Source: Chromobotia macracanthus
Lineage: Eukaryota; Chordata; Actinopteri; Cypriniformes; Botiidae
Assembly (NCBI GenBank): GCA_036877525.1
Contig: JAZGTH010000008.1
Location: 3,314,001-3,378,000 of the forward strand
DNA length: 64,000 nucleotides
Reading direction: 5' to 3'
A program made the position numbers and the translations under genes. The stretch's first letter is position 1; every line of letters starts with the position of its first letter. The notes under the pieces are model-generated. The model worked only from the letters and a program-made list of their open reading frames with translations, was not told the DNA's origin and did no database searches. Shown piece by piece: positions 52,136 through 64,000 of this stretch.

Positions 52136-54643
52136 AAAAGCACCATGAAAAATAGGTTGCACTGCATTTATTGTGAACAGGTGATGTGATCTTGTCCACA
52201 CAGTTACAAAAATGTCTATTGCAATAAAGTTTTTTTAGGCTACTTACTTTTAATGGCTTTGCTGTCAAGAGGAGATACACATTGTTCAGGGACAGAAAGA
52301 GCACTCAGGGCTACTTAATGAGGAGATATTAAAAAGACAGAGTGAGAATTATAATCACACTCCTGCCATTCTAATGGTGGAGCAACGCTAAAGATGGCTC
52401 TGGGTTGAAACGACCATGTCAGTTATATTCTGCTCTGAGAAATCTAAATTGAATCGTCATTATTTTACTTCTCTGCCTCTACATGGGGAAAAAATACTCT
52501 GACTATGAAAAACACTAAGCTGTGCCACATAAACCAAAACTTTGAAGGTACAATGTGTCAGAGGCATAAAAGGCAACTGAGAAGGCCTGAATAAAATTTT
52601 AAACTTTTCCTTTAGCTCACTTGAGACTCATTACAGCTGTGTGTTAAAAATAAACAGGAAGTAGCCCTAAATTATCATGTTTTGAATTGATTGGTTTTTT
52701 ATTCAAATTGATGTTTGGATAAAATACAGTTAGTTATGGGAACAGGCAGTCAGACGTGTGATTGATTTCTGTATCCTGTTTAAAAACGCACTTGCACATG
52801 AACCCTCAGTAGGCATCACTAGCATCACTGAATAAGTCTCACTTATTAATCTCTCTTTTTTTTCCCTTTATCTTTCCAATTTTCCCCTTCATTTCATTAT
52901 CTGCCTGCACAATCAATACATAGTCCCTAGGCCTCTCACAATTTCTAAAAGATCTTCATTTTGTTTGTCGATCCACAGAGAGACTTTGAAGTCATGCATA
53001 TTTTACTTCCTGGCTTTCTCTCTACCATTTCTGCTCAACCATGATGTCATCTGATAGCTTTGTTCATTAGATTGCTATCAATAGTTCCTATTTGCGAGGT
53101 ATGCCGGTACAGATAGTGAGCGATCACATTCGCCAGGGTGGTAGGAGGGGGAGGAGGGATGTAGGTGACTCGGTTGTTATTTGGGGCGTGATTTATCACT
53201 AGGCCCTCCTTCCTCCATGCTGGAGTTTCAGTACAAAAACAAAGATGGGGAGAAAAGTAACGTAATGAGAAATATCAACACATTCTCATGTTTCTGCTCT
53301 ATCTGACAGCATCCAATCCATCTCTCTGACATTCACCTAGTTAACATTTATATCAGAGGGCCAGGATTCGTCATTTTTTACCCCCTTCCTCTATACAAGT
53401 GTATGAGTCTTCACTAATAGTTTTGATAAAGATGAACAACCGGAAACGTAGCTGTACTGCTTCTCTTGAAAATGAAAAACAATGGAGCTAGCAGTTGGTC
53501 TCATATTTTTACCACCTTATAGCTGTTGTACACCCTGTTATACACAGAGATTTAGCAACCTGAAGGTTTGTTTCTAAGCTGCACCTATTGCTGTAAAGGT
53601 GGTATTTCGGGCTGTGGAAAGGAAATACCCTTTTGGTGGGTTTGAACATAATTGGGATTTCTAATTGTGTGTCATGCAGACTTTGGAAATATTTATATAA
53701 TAATTTTGAGTTACACAAGATTGACCTATATATACTATATATAAATTAAATTACTTTTTATGTTTTGCTTTATTAATTAGATTTGGTGGAAATCTGTGAT
53801 AAGTCAGCTTGCACTATTTCTTTTTCATCATTTCCTGCTCTTTCTATACAATCAAAAACTGTAGAGAAAAAAGTGTTTTTTCATAACACCGCTAATATTA
53901 AAGGTAATTGCTGCTTCACTGAAATATATGTACTTTTTTGTACGTTGTTTGTGAAAGAAAGAGTCAGCCAAGGAGGATAAAGCTGTTTTTGAAAAATGTA
54001 ATAATCCCTTATGTTTACGTAAAGTATATCGTATATCAGAGGAAGTTATTTCAGAGACTCAATTATATTTTAGCAGCAAATAGGCATTTAAAATGCAGGA
54101 TGAGTTTTATTCATAAGTAATCACACAGATGGTGTCAGCCTTGTTTCCTTAACACTCTGTTAGTGTCAGGTGTTGATCTAAGAGAATAGAGAACAGTGTC
54201 TAGCACAACAGCGGGTATTAGTAACTAACTAGTTGTCTGTCGAGCCTGACTTACTTCTTAATCTTTATACTGCAAACTTTCTTATTGAACCTCACACCTT
54301 GGAAAATTACCTCAGTATCTGAGCTGTCCACCACGGTGCTTCCCAGATAAATGAAACACAGATATGCTCAATATCTATAATGGTTTGTCTGCTGTAATAT
54401 TTGCACTTTTACTTTTTTTCCCTTTTTTTCCAACAAAGGAAAGAAACAAACAAAAACAAACCATTCTTGAAAATCATTTTGCTCAGGAATCTGTTATGTT
54501 GAGAAACCATCATCAGAGTTAAATCCTATATATTAATTATTGCGCTTACGTTCTTTTGTTACAGCTTTCTGCCTTTGACCTTTGCCCTGTGTAGTTTTGT
54601 GTTTTTTCTTAAATCTCTATGAGTCTTTCATCCATGATATTAC

Positions 54644-54673
54644 AACTAATATTATAATGATATAATATTAGTT
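54644..54673. repeat. Short perfect inverted repeat, 12-bp arms
   Basis: AACTAATATTAT pairs with ATAATATTAGTT across a 6-base loop. This is AT-rich and probably incidental. Confidence 0.8.
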
Positions 54674-55429
54674 CACATCCTAAATTGTTAATTTTTTTAT
54701 ACAATTGTGTTCATAAGGGAAAGTTTTAACTGTAACAAGGTTGATACATAACCTGGGGACACAATTTCAAGTGTTTTAATAAAATGTTATCTTCACAAAA
54801 AATTAAATATATAAACATATGTAGGTACAAATTATTTATACAAAATATAAACAATTTTTTTTTTACAAAAATATTTGCTAATGCAGCCAAGAATATTGGA
54901 AACAGGCTTGGGTCAGCTTTTCATTGTTGAAGTCATTCTTCACACGTATGTTCAGGAGGGACACAGAAGGGACTCTTTTATGGACTCACCCAGACTTTCA
55001 CAGGGGTCTGAGCGTATGTTGCTGCAGTTCTCTTTGATGATGCTGTTAACTAGAAACTGCAGAATGGTTTATGCTTCTATAGAGGAGTGTGTGGAAATGG
55101 CCACAGAGTTACTTTTATAGTTCATCAAACTTTAAAAGTTTCACATTGAAAATCAGAATGCAGGGTGGCAAACTGCAGGTGATTGGCCAATGAAATGTGC
55201 TGCATATGAATATTTATGCGTGACTGCATGTGTGTCTGCAAATTAATGCAAGTAAAAGTGTGTGTGTCTGCATAGTATGGGTTTACCGATGGTGACCTAT
55301 GAACTTGGTACTAACATTTAACTTGCATGCTAAGCATTGATTTCCATATGATTTGAATTTCCAGCTATGTGGAATGTTCACATATGCAAAATTAGTAACC
55401 TGTTTAGATAATCATGTAGAAATATTCTG

Positions 55430-55640
55430 CTGGACCAGCTAATTTGTGCTAGTTCATGCTTAGCTGATGGATCTGAACAGCCATGTTGTTGGCTAAGGAA
55501 ACTACAGTCTTCACCAGTCTTGCTGGTAACGCTGGGTATGTGAGGAACCAATCTACCTGGTTAAGGTAGTTTAGTAACTTAGTAGTTACGGTAGTTTTTT
55601 GATAGGCGAACCAGCATTAGCAAATTTTTGCTCATTTATG
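55430..55640. repeat. Degenerate GCTGG/CCAGC-rich fish repeat
   Basis: CTGCTGGACCAGCTAATTTG, TCTTGCTGGTAACGCTGGG and GCGAACCAGCATTAGC form a loose array of the same motif as at 21380-21500. Confidence 0.4.
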
Positions 55641-55726
55641 TAGGTAACACGAATAGCAGATATTTACAGTTTATATTGTTTGGTGGATATGTGGAGGGAG
55701 ATAGGCAAGTGAGTATTGGTAATTAA

Positions 55727-55990
55727 ATGAACAGTTCCATTAAAAAAATAAAGATTTTGTTTCAACATATGTGCTGTTTATTTCCTGTAGAACACAAGGA
55801 AAATATTGGAAGAATCTTTTCACTGCTCAAAACACCAAACTCACACCATAAATTTCACTAATAATTGAATTGCATAACTTCAGAAGTCTCAGAATATTGT
55901 CTTTATGGAGCTTGACAGACATAGTCTACAACTAATGTTATTTTGGAACACAGAACTTTTTATACGTCATTTCAATGTTAAAAAAAATTA
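55727..55990 (+). repeat. Dispersed fish repeat, diverged copy 3
   Basis: GAACAGTTCCATTAAAAAAATA opens it. TTTCCTGTAGAACACAAGG and ACTTCAGAAGTCTCAGAATA follow, as in the family body. Boundaries are approximate. Confidence 0.5.
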
Positions 55991-56172
55991 CCTGTTTCTG
56001 TTTAACTGTTCAACTTTGACAGAACGCAGTAAGCAGACAGAATATGTCCCATCTTTATTTGCCGTAAATCAGATTAGCTGGTTCTATGGAGAGTGACAGA
56101 CAGCAGCAGAAACAGGTCCGTGAGTATGATGGCAGCTAACCTTTTGCAGAAATCATTTTTCATTTTCCTCAG

Positions 56173-56268
56173 CTGTGTCCACCGCCGGCTGATCCGCCTG
56201 GGGAGAAATGCGCTTCGCATCCAGTGGCTGTCGTTCCCCGTGGTGCCGGCCGCAGAACTGTAATTTGA
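56173..56268 (+). CDS. Candidate alternative terminal exon for fhit (unrecognised C-terminal tail)
   Basis: A short GC-rich stretch stands out in AT-rich intron. It follows a strong acceptor (pyrimidine-rich ATTTTCCTCAG) with a CTAAC branch-point-like motif about 30 bases upstream. Joined in phase 0 to the exon ending at 48327, it adds 31 codons and then TGA, starting LCPPPADPPGEK and ending RGAGRRTVI. The known Fhit last exon also encodes 31 residues in human and begins with Leu, but the sequence here is not recognisably homologous to it. A different frame from 56174 also looks protein-like (CVHRRLIRLGRNALRIQW) and stops at 56261-56263, but that phase does not fit the upstream donor. An AATAAA lies near 56762. 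Alternatives are a conserved CpG-rich regulatory element or an exon of a non-coding transcript. Splicing is inferred. Confidence 0.3.
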   Translation: MCPPPADPPGEKCASHPVAVVPRGAGRRTVI

Positions 56269-56814
56269 TTCCAGAATACTCTACAGCCCAAGACGCAAAT
56301 CTGACTGTTTTTTCTTTAAATATCTATAGTTACTTTTTCCTCCTGATATGAGATGCTTTGACTTTTGGCATGAATGTATAATGAACTGAGCAGGTGGGTC
56401 TGTTTATAGAGTCTGCTGGGAACTTCCGTGGTCACATCTGAGCGTATCCACCTCTTAATTTCTACAGGGAACGGTTGTATTGTATTTTTTTCCAAAGATC
56501 CTTATTGCCCTTATCTCCCAGGTATAAGCAACGCTTTGATTCAAATATATGTATACCATTAAAAAATGCAATAGCGCATCCCTGCTGGCGCTGTTCCATG
56601 GATAGGAAATCACATAGCGCAGGAACTGCTGGCATTGTCACAGATATGTTTATGTAGCATTTGCATAGATCTGTAACTGAACGCCCGCCAGAAATCTATA
56701 CTCATGTGGCTCAATTATACAGAGAGTATGCAAATGAAGCTCAGAGCTCCTCTTGAAATTAAATAAATTCTAGCTATATTTAAATTTTAAATATATGAGT
56801 TATGCGTCACTAGA

Positions 56815-57020
56815 ATTATACAATGTTTTCAAACAAGTTTCCTTAGCACTCCCCTTGTTTGTCATTGGTTGGCCAAACAGATAGCCCCGCCTCACTCTTT
56901 CACCATAGGTTGAGCCAATGTCGCTGTGTTAAACTGTTAAACAACCAGGGCCATGTTTTAATAGTATGATAGTACAGGTTATGACCTTAAGAATGGCTTA
57001 AGTAAAATGTAGTTGTCGCC
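56815..57020 (+). repeat. Diverged dispersed repeat, copy A
   Basis: TTGGTTGGCCAAACAGATAG followed by CCCCGCCTC and ATAGGTTGAGCCAATG parallels CAATTGGTCAGCTAAACGGA, TAGCCCTGCCCC and ATTGGTTGAGTTG near 60470-60530. They are two copies of one old repeat. Confidence 0.55.
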
Positions 57021-57937
57021 TGATATTAAAGTAGAACAGGAGAAAGTATTTTAAAACATTTCAGCGTTAAGCAGAGAGCTAAATTAAGAGCCACTTTATT
57101 CCATATTTTATGGTCTATGAATTGTTATAACATGACTTGATTAAGAGATTCAGACAAAATGTATGCTCCTACCTATTAACACCTTCTAATCTCAGCAGTT
57201 AATACTTAAGATTAATTACACTATGAGGACCTAACCCCCAGCATAACTGACAGTTAAATTACAAATATGTAAATGTGTAAACTCTGCATATATTTTAGTA
57301 AGAGAAAGCCAAAAGGTCCACATTTTAAGGGTCTTGGGATGGCTGGCACTCAGAGGCATTTATAAACTTGTGGATCAGTGGTGTTAGCATGCAGAGCTTT
57401 GAAGATGCGAGACGACTCTAACCGGGACCATTATTATCAAGAAGCGAAAAAACAGATTGTGCCTTTAAAAATTTGTGCTTTATATGTATAAATAAGGAGA
57501 TAATGAATGTCTGGACTATTATGCTCCCATACTAATTTTTCTCCTGAAATGGTGTAATGAAAGTCGATTAAATGTTTAACTGGTTTTCTGGCCACTTAAG
57601 GAGAGTTTTCAAGTGCTGGGTTCAGTGAGGCATAAAGGTGCAGAACTGTTATCAGATCTGCTGCCTAATCATAATGCTCGGATGTAGCCAACCTGCAATT
57701 AAGGCTTCATAATGGGGAAGGTGTTATCTCTGTCAAAAGTTCTTCATTTTGGGGCACATTTAGATTAAAGTTTAGCCAAGAATATAAAAGTATTTTGTGA
57801 ATTAATTGTACTGGTTTTTCCTTGCCCAAAAATTATTGTGAAGATACCACGGTACAATACGGGTATCAGATAATAATACTGTGGTGTTTAGTTATATGTA
57901 ATTTTAAAATGTACTCATTCTTCAAGGCTAATTAAGT

Positions 57938-57941
<4 letters not shown>

Positions 57942-57974
<33 letters not shown>
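57942..57974 (+). repeat. (TA)n microsatellite
   Basis: A pure TA run of about 32 bases immediately before a T/G-rich stretch. Confidence 0.95.
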
Positions 57975-57977
<3 letters not shown>

Positions 57978-57997
57978 TGTTTTGTTTTTTTGTTTTT

Positions 57998-58590
57998 TTT
58001 GTTTTCCATTTGTTTGTTTTGGTCTGGTATATATCTTACATTTTTTAAATGGGAGCACAGCCATCAGCAAAACCCCCCCCTGGGTATCGGGTGATGTGTC
58101 ATGTCCCCACCCCCCTCATTGGATCCTCACAGAAGCCTCATACCCACTAAGTGAAATCCCCTAATAATTCCGACACCTGCCCTAAAATGCCTTTAGTGCC
58201 AGCGTGCGGCCTGTCAGCATCATCCGGCCCACCCTGGCCCTCACCCCAGAGCCAGGCATGTTAATCTGGGCATCTGCCTCTGCCAATTAGTTCCCCTACC
58301 ACCCCCTCTGGTTCTGCTTGTACAGAAATGGCTGCATCTCTTTCTGCCCAGGGCCAGTCCAACACAAACCTAGCTGCTGGTTTCACAGCGGGGATGTGGT
58401 ACAAGGGAAATGCAGCACTTTTATTTTGTCAGAGGCTGATCCCTGACTCTAGGTGACCATCCAATGTGTGTATCTTCACCACTGCCCTGTTTATATTTTA
58501 GAACCTGCCTTTTTTCCATTTGTTTGTTTTCAATCTGCCTTTGTTGCACATCTTTCTTTTTGTTTTCCATTTGTTTGTTTTGGTCTGGTT
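57998..58590 (+). repeat. Three direct copies of a T-rich ~28-bp motif
   Basis: TTTTCCATTTGTTTGTTTTG with GTCTGGT occurs at about 57998-58028 and again at about 58560-58590. A shorter copy, TTTTCCATTTGTTTGTTTTC, is at about 58511-58531. The interval between the copies holds GC-rich unique sequence at about 58065-58330. Confidence 0.75.
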
Positions 58591-59221
58591 TTGTTGCATA
58601 CCTTTTATGCCCTTGTTCAGAGCATCATCGTCATTATTGACTCCCCAAGCATGGTCAGGCATCATTGTTAGATAAATAAAAGAGGATTGCTGTGTTCATG
58701 GAGGAATGATGGCATTATGCTATGTTTTTATCCCTTCTAGTAAAACTGTCTTTTCAATAATCAGCAGCAGGCAGAGGTTAAATTTGTTTAGCTGAGTATG
58801 TATCATTTACATGCCACATATAAATGAAAAAAATATAAATTGTACTAGCAATAAAACAAAGTGATTTTCAGTGCAATGACTGACAAGTTGAATGTGAGGA
58901 GGACCACAAGCTCTTGACTACAGTGTCTCTCTTTGGCAGGTATATTGAACAGGTGATAGCACCACAAACAAACTCAATCCTTTTGTCAATACAGTCCCAT
59001 GCTAATTAGCATGCTAAGTAGCTGCTATCAGATCGCATGTCGCTATCACAGGCTGACAGAATAAATCAGAAATTAAAGAATGTAATCTGATGGCCGTATC
59101 TGAACTCCAAAAGACGGTATGAAGTTGTGGTACAGAAGAGGAATTGTGGGTAAGATATTTAGGTCTTAAATATAAAGTTTTTAAAGCAAAAGGTGATCAA
59201 ATTTAAAATGAAGCAGTGTAT

Positions 59222-59460
59222 GGTAACCCATACTTGTAATGTGACCTCTGCATTTAACCTGTCCCGTGAGTAATGAACACACACACTGCAAGTTGTGAAC
59301 AGACACACAAGTTGTGGAGCAGTGGGCAGCTATCACTGCAGCACCTGGGGAGCAACTAAGGAAAAGGTACCTTGCTCAAGGGCACCTCAGCCATTTCCAG
59401 CCTTTGGGTTGCAGAAATGACTCTGCAGTCTGTAAGGCATTCGTTAATTCTGCAAATGGC
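59222..59460 (-). mobile_element. Second SINE family, reverse copy
   Basis: Read on the minus strand it gives CCCTTGAGCAAGGTACCTTT, GGTGCTGCAGTGATAGCTGC and CTTGCAGTGTGTGTG, matching the element at 49905-50180. The head region (AACCCAAAGGCTGG on minus) is decayed. Confidence 0.72.
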
Positions 59461-60399
59461 AAAACAGAATCTAACAACAACCTGCACATGTTAGCCAATT
59501 ATAAAAATGGAGGCAGCTCTCAACAAATGGCCTGAATTCAAGGCGTTTGGTGAAAAGGGCTGTGTATTTAAAATAAATGGCTTGGAAATAATCATTATTT
59601 TTTAATTCCACTTGTTGCCACAGAAATCCTGCTTACACCAATTTTAATGCAGATTTAATGTTATGTAAGTCTGCAGTGGAAGTCAGCACATAGCATATTC
59701 ACTTGTGCCCTTTAGTACATGCTTGTGCAGTACACACACACTCACACAATCACAGAGCTACAGACATCCGGGACCAACATCTATATATATTCTAAGTGCA
59801 TCTTACTGTTTTCATAGATTGTTGCTTCATTATATTGTTAGCTAAGCAGATAACTGGATGAGGATATGTGTTTTAGAGATAATGTAACTCCTCATAACCT
59901 TGAGATGAAACTGTATACAGTATCAAAGTCCTTATCTGATGTGGAGATGCAACATAGATCATTCAGCTCCTTTTGGTATATAAAATATCCTTTTGGTTAG
60001 GTTCTTTACTACAGGTTAATTCACTCCTGTACTTGAATGACAATTGTGTTTGTGTGGATGCTGTTCTGTAGATTGGAGATCAATGTCTGCTCTGTTCATT
60101 CACTCTAAGAAGCGACATGCATACAAAGAGCAAGGTCACAGCAAATCCTTGAATGCAGATGGCAAGAGAGAAAATAAATGAAGTGAATATAATCCAAATA
60201 GCCTGCGGTATGTGATTGCGACTAGAAAATCGATGACACTTAATAAGTAAACAACATCCCTTAAATGTAGTCATTGACATCCTGACAGCTTAAATTTGAG
60301 GCAAGGCCCTCTCTCACACGCTGTTGCAGAAAATGGATTTGTTTTTATGGTGAAAACTGTTTTGCATGTCTTAGCTTTGCTGCCTCAGTGCTTGGTCAG

Positions 60400-60645
60400 T
60401 CAATTATTTAAGCTGATGTGCAATTTCTATGCTATTGGTGTGACCGAAGAAAGTTACAAAACGATGACTGTTTTGCAATTGGTCAGCTAAACGGATAGCC
60501 CTGCCCCAAACTCACAGCATTGGTTGAGTTGTTGTTGTCTCCACACACAGAATTGTATATTGCATATACAGCTTTGAGTGCAAAAGCAAATTGGTTTTAA
60601 GTTTTGGACACAGCCCTTTTAAACTGTAAAAACACTGTGCAATAG
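60400..60645 (+). repeat. Diverged dispersed repeat, copy B
   Basis: Partner of the element at 56815-57020 in the same orientation. It shares the GGTCAGCTAAACGGATAGCC block and the downstream GGTTGAGTTGTTGTTG block. Confidence 0.55.
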
Positions 60646-61487
60646 CTTTTTGGGGTAAGTTGTACACTGGAGCACTATGAGAGCCATTCTCTAGTTTGTC
60701 ACATCTTGGCGTGAAAATAATAAGCAGAAAAAATCAACACTTTTTTCCACACCATAAGTCAAAACATGCTGCAATGGGCCTGTATTTTTCTGCCTTTCTG
60801 AACTTAAACAAAAAGAATAAGTGTGTATTATTCATGTTATGCTTGGTGCATAGGACAAAGATTGAAAGAGGAATATTAAAACCGCCCCCAGAGAAAAATG
60901 AGCTTTGAGAATGTAAGTGGCTTATTGAGACTGACACCAACCAGCCACCCACATGAGCAGAGATATCACAACACACACACATCTGAGAAGCCTGCTGGGA
61001 CAATTATTCACAATTAGCAGTAATGGAGGAGCCCAGAGAGATTTGCCTTTGAGTTTTACTGCATTTTTGGACTTTATAAGTCTAAGCAAATGATTTACAG
61101 TTCTCTAAAACTTCATTAATCATGTGTGGATTCATTAATTCTGCATATTATCTGAAAGTCAAAATTACAGAAGGTATATGAGTTGTGAGGGAGTGTCATG
61201 AAAGCAGCCATTATTGCGTGTGATGAAATATGGCTGAGAATGTGCTCTGTTTTTTGAAGATATTACTATCATATTAAAGAATACATCAATTTCGACTGGC
61301 CAGGTGTGGCTTTTGATGATAATTGAGGTGGATATTGTTCTGTACACATCATGAGTTTCAATAGTGTAAGTAGGCCTGTAATATAATGTACAAAAATAAT
61401 TAGAATAAATAATAATAATGTGTATTTTGAATTTATATTGACTGTCAATTTAATTAGCATTCATTTAGTGCCATATGCCAGTGTATA

Positions 61488-61580
61488 TGCTATATATATA
61501 TATATGTGTGTGTGTATATGTGTATATGTATATATATATATATAGTGTTATATATATGTATATATATATATATATATATA
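61488..61580 (+). repeat. (TA)n/(TG)n compound microsatellite
   Basis: Blocks of TATATATA, TGTGTGTG and TATGTATA leading into the perfect hairpin at 61585. Confidence 0.95.
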
Positions 61581-61584
61581 GTTT

Positions 61585-61654
61585 TATGAAGCAAACAAGT
61601 AAAAAAGTAAGAGTATATATATACACTCTTACTTTTTTACTTGTTTGCTTCATA
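61585..61654. repeat. Perfect inverted repeat, 30-bp arms, 10-bp loop
   Basis: The left arm 61585-61614 begins TATGAAGCAAACAAG and ends AAGTAAGAGT. The right arm 61625-61654 is its exact reverse complement. The loop ATATATATAC is 10 bases. It directly follows a (TA)n/(TG)n tract. It could fold as an RNA or DNA hairpin; no gene is implied. Confidence 0.95.
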
Positions 61655-63411
61655 GTAATTATTGGTGTCACAAGTCACAAAGTGTTTTTTTAATTATTGT
61701 TTCTCTCATGAAAGACAGTCTGCCTAGTTGAAAAATCAATACACAATCCATCTCTCTCTTAATTGAAGCATGGAATAGTAAAGCCAAGAAATCCAAAGTT
61801 GTTACAACAACTTAATTACTCAGACAACAGCGCTTAGACAGTTCCCATTGCATGTGATCGCAGTGTTTACAGATTTCCTCACAATGTTTAATTTAGAAAT
61901 GTCACTCTCCTTCATATTTATGAGCTGTAGCCTGTGAGGGGTGTGCAGGTACCGAGTGGTTTATTGAGAGTGCAGTGGCATGACCTTTCTGACTTCATCA
62001 GTCGACACAGCGTTACATGTTTACTGCTGCAAAGCATGATGGGAATTTTGAGTGGGCACATGCATCCTACCCACTCAAGAGGTAAGCCTGTGTGTGCATA
62101 AGCTGTGAACCCACCTGTGTCGTGCATGCTTGCATTTACTTCATTGCCATATGGACTCTCTTTATTCTCTTTATATAACAGATCTTATGAATATTCACAT
62201 TGAGCAAGTGTCTTTCCCCTGTTTCTGCTTCATTTCCCAACATTCTGCTGATGGTATATATTGGCCTCTTAGCGGCCTGTAATAATCTATAATGCTGCAC
62301 TTTTGCACTTTTCCTCTCGTTATGATACACATCAGGGGAGTGAGATGTAATTTAATTCCTCATATGAGTGAGTAATGAGGGTTTGTTTTGCATGATTTTC
62401 TCTCTTATCGACTGCACTGAGGCTCTCCAGTCTGTATTCCAGTACTGTGATTAAAGTCCTTATGTTGCTACTCAAACCCCCCTTAAAGATCTTCTCTCCT
62501 CTCCTGTAGCATCAATTAAATCCAAAGAGTTAGACAGTGTGTGCATGTGGGAGAGCACTTAAATTTGTGGATATTTAGGGATCCCTTCCCTAGGTTTCTC
62601 ATCTGTATGGACATCTGGTGTTTATCCTAAGGCATCTATCATAACGGCTATTCAAGCATTTTATTAGAAAATTAGCACCCGACTCAAATGTCACTCCTAA
62701 TAGCCCTGCTTAGTTTTCCTCATAATCATCGTAACGAGTGCCAGTCTTGGGATTTTGCTCGATTAGAAACAATTTTTTGGTAATTCTCGTGTTGCTGGCA
62801 AGGGCACAACTGTTTGGATTAGCTCTGAGGACGATGGATCTGCCAATCAGCAGGCATACATGTATATGGTTTGTCAATGACGATTCTGTGGTTGTCTGAT
62901 GTCCTTTCAAGGCTTTTAAATGCCGCTGAAAAGGTTAATTGAAGCATTTTGCTTCCTCATGACAATCTAGTGAGGGTGGCGTAAGATGTGCATCCACATT
63001 GCATTTGTTTCATGTTGCATCCATTGAGTGGAAGGCTTTATTGTAATGGTTAATGCAGCACTCAAAATTTAATTTAAATTAAATACCATTTACCATATAT
63101 TCCAAATCATTCCTTGAGTTTGAATTAAATTTAAACTGAGGTATTAAAAAGGATGCAGAATTATCACATCAATTCAAATCAAACTCAAAGAATTGTATTC
63201 AACTGCTGTGAGTGCAGACATTAATAATATATTTTATTTTTCATAATTAATTACCCATAAATGTTATTATACACACAACATATGTTGTTAATAATCAATG
63301 TTTGAATAATTAATATAATTTTAATTTAATATAATTTTAATTTACATTTCATTTTATGGACCTTTGTCAAAAAACTCATAAGTTCTAATTTCTAAGTTTC
63401 CCAATAACTAC

Positions 63412-63415
<4 letters not shown>

Positions 63416-63452
<37 letters not shown>

Positions 63453-63515
63453 TATTATTATTTTATATATATTATAAAAATATAATATATATTATTTTTT
63501 TGTATATATTATTTT
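63416..63515 (+). repeat. (TA)n tract and flanking AT-only sequence
   Basis: About 33 bases of pure TA, followed by about 65 bases containing almost only A and T. Confidence 0.95.
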
Positions 63516-64000
63516 CTTTAACATGAATAATTCAAACACAAATGTTCATTGTGTAAACAATATGAACAAAGACTAAAAAATGTTGTAAAAGTGTAATGGT
63601 CAATGTTAGTTCTTGTTAGATAATGCATTAGTGCATTCATGGTAATGAATGGAACCTTATTGTAACGTGTTACCATATAATCAGTAGATTCCAATTTTGA
63701 TGTCTATATTTATTTAAGTTATTTGAAACAACATGGTGTATGTGTTTTTAAAAGAAAAACCTCTGAAAAACATTTACTGGAGTAAAACATTGTGACAACT
63801 ATCCCTGGTTTTTTAATCAGAATTAATGTTTCTGGTTAAATGTTGTCATTCCCATTTAAATTCTGATTCAACATCCTATGGGGCGTGACCAATTCAATTA
63901 AAACTCCAATTTTATGAATTAACGGGAAGCTAATTATGAATTTTGGCCAGTCATGTCATGCAGGCTAAAATCTGCAGTCTAGAGTCAACACTGAATTCAC

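Larger units (their letters stand above)
48328..64000 (+). other. fhit: Downstream fhit intron or 3' region
   Basis: Sequence after the GAG|gtaagg donor. The conserved last Fhit exon (human LQKHDKEDFP...) was not found, so this is either intron continuing out of the window or, if the exon at 56173 is used, intron to 56172 followed by 3' UTR and flank. Dispersed repeats, SINEs, (TA)n tracts and a long perfect hairpin are listed separately. No other gene was recognised. Confidence 0.75.

Noticed and set aside
1..64000. CRISPR arrays, prokaryotic operons or phage genes
   Set aside because: No regularly spaced repeats, no dense ORFs or ribosome-binding sites. Spliced vertebrate exons and fish repeats show that this is eukaryotic DNA.

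Overview
The window looks like vertebrate, teleost genomic DNA, most likely from a cyprinid-type fish. It is AT-rich and almost entirely intronic. Its coding content is three small, correctly spliced exons on the + strand plus one candidate fourth exon. Tc1/mariner DNA transposon sequence, tRNA-derived SINEs and short inverted-repeat elements are scattered through it, and there are many (TA)n, (CA)n and (GA)n microsatellites. Nothing bacterial, phage or CRISPR-like is present.

The gene is fhit, the fragile histidine triad diadenosine triphosphate hydrolase. The exons are 37376-37521 (human residues about 35-83), 38612-38641 (residues 84-93) and 48259-48327 (residues 94-116). All have AG/GT borders and compatible phases. 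I could not find the exon for residues 1-34, so it should lie upstream of base 1 and the first 37 kb should be one intron. I could not find the conserved last coding exon (human residues 117-147) either. A GC-rich, phase-compatible candidate terminal exon with a good branch point and acceptor lies at 56173-56268, but it does not encode the known Fhit C-terminus.

The unusual point is the protein. This copy differs from human Fhit at positions expected to be constrained. The third histidine of the catalytic triad motif (His98) is proline, Asp84 is glycine, Gln90 is proline, Pro101 is leucine and Gly75-Thr76 is Val-Ser. Reading frame and splice sites are nevertheless intact. This suggests a duplicated fhit copy under relaxed or altered selection, or sequence errors.

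Layout: 1-37375 is upstream intron. It holds microsatellites at 4699, 10962, 11596, 19254, 21209 and 31175, an unclassified block at about 11450-13330, SINE copies at 19804 and 20922, and a degenerate 1.57 kb Tc1-like transposon with about 200-bp terminal inverted repeats at 34589-36157. The centre of that transposon is replaced by an A/C/G homopolymer tract. 37376-48327 holds the three exons, with a 342-bp inverted-repeat MITE at 43477-43817. 48328-64000 is downstream intron, with more SINEs and dispersed repeats, the candidate terminal exon, a 30-bp-arm perfect hairpin at 61585-61654 and long (TA)n tracts. Human FHIT spans a common fragile site (FRA3B); the AT-dinucleotide tracts here are of interest in that light, but fragility is inference only.
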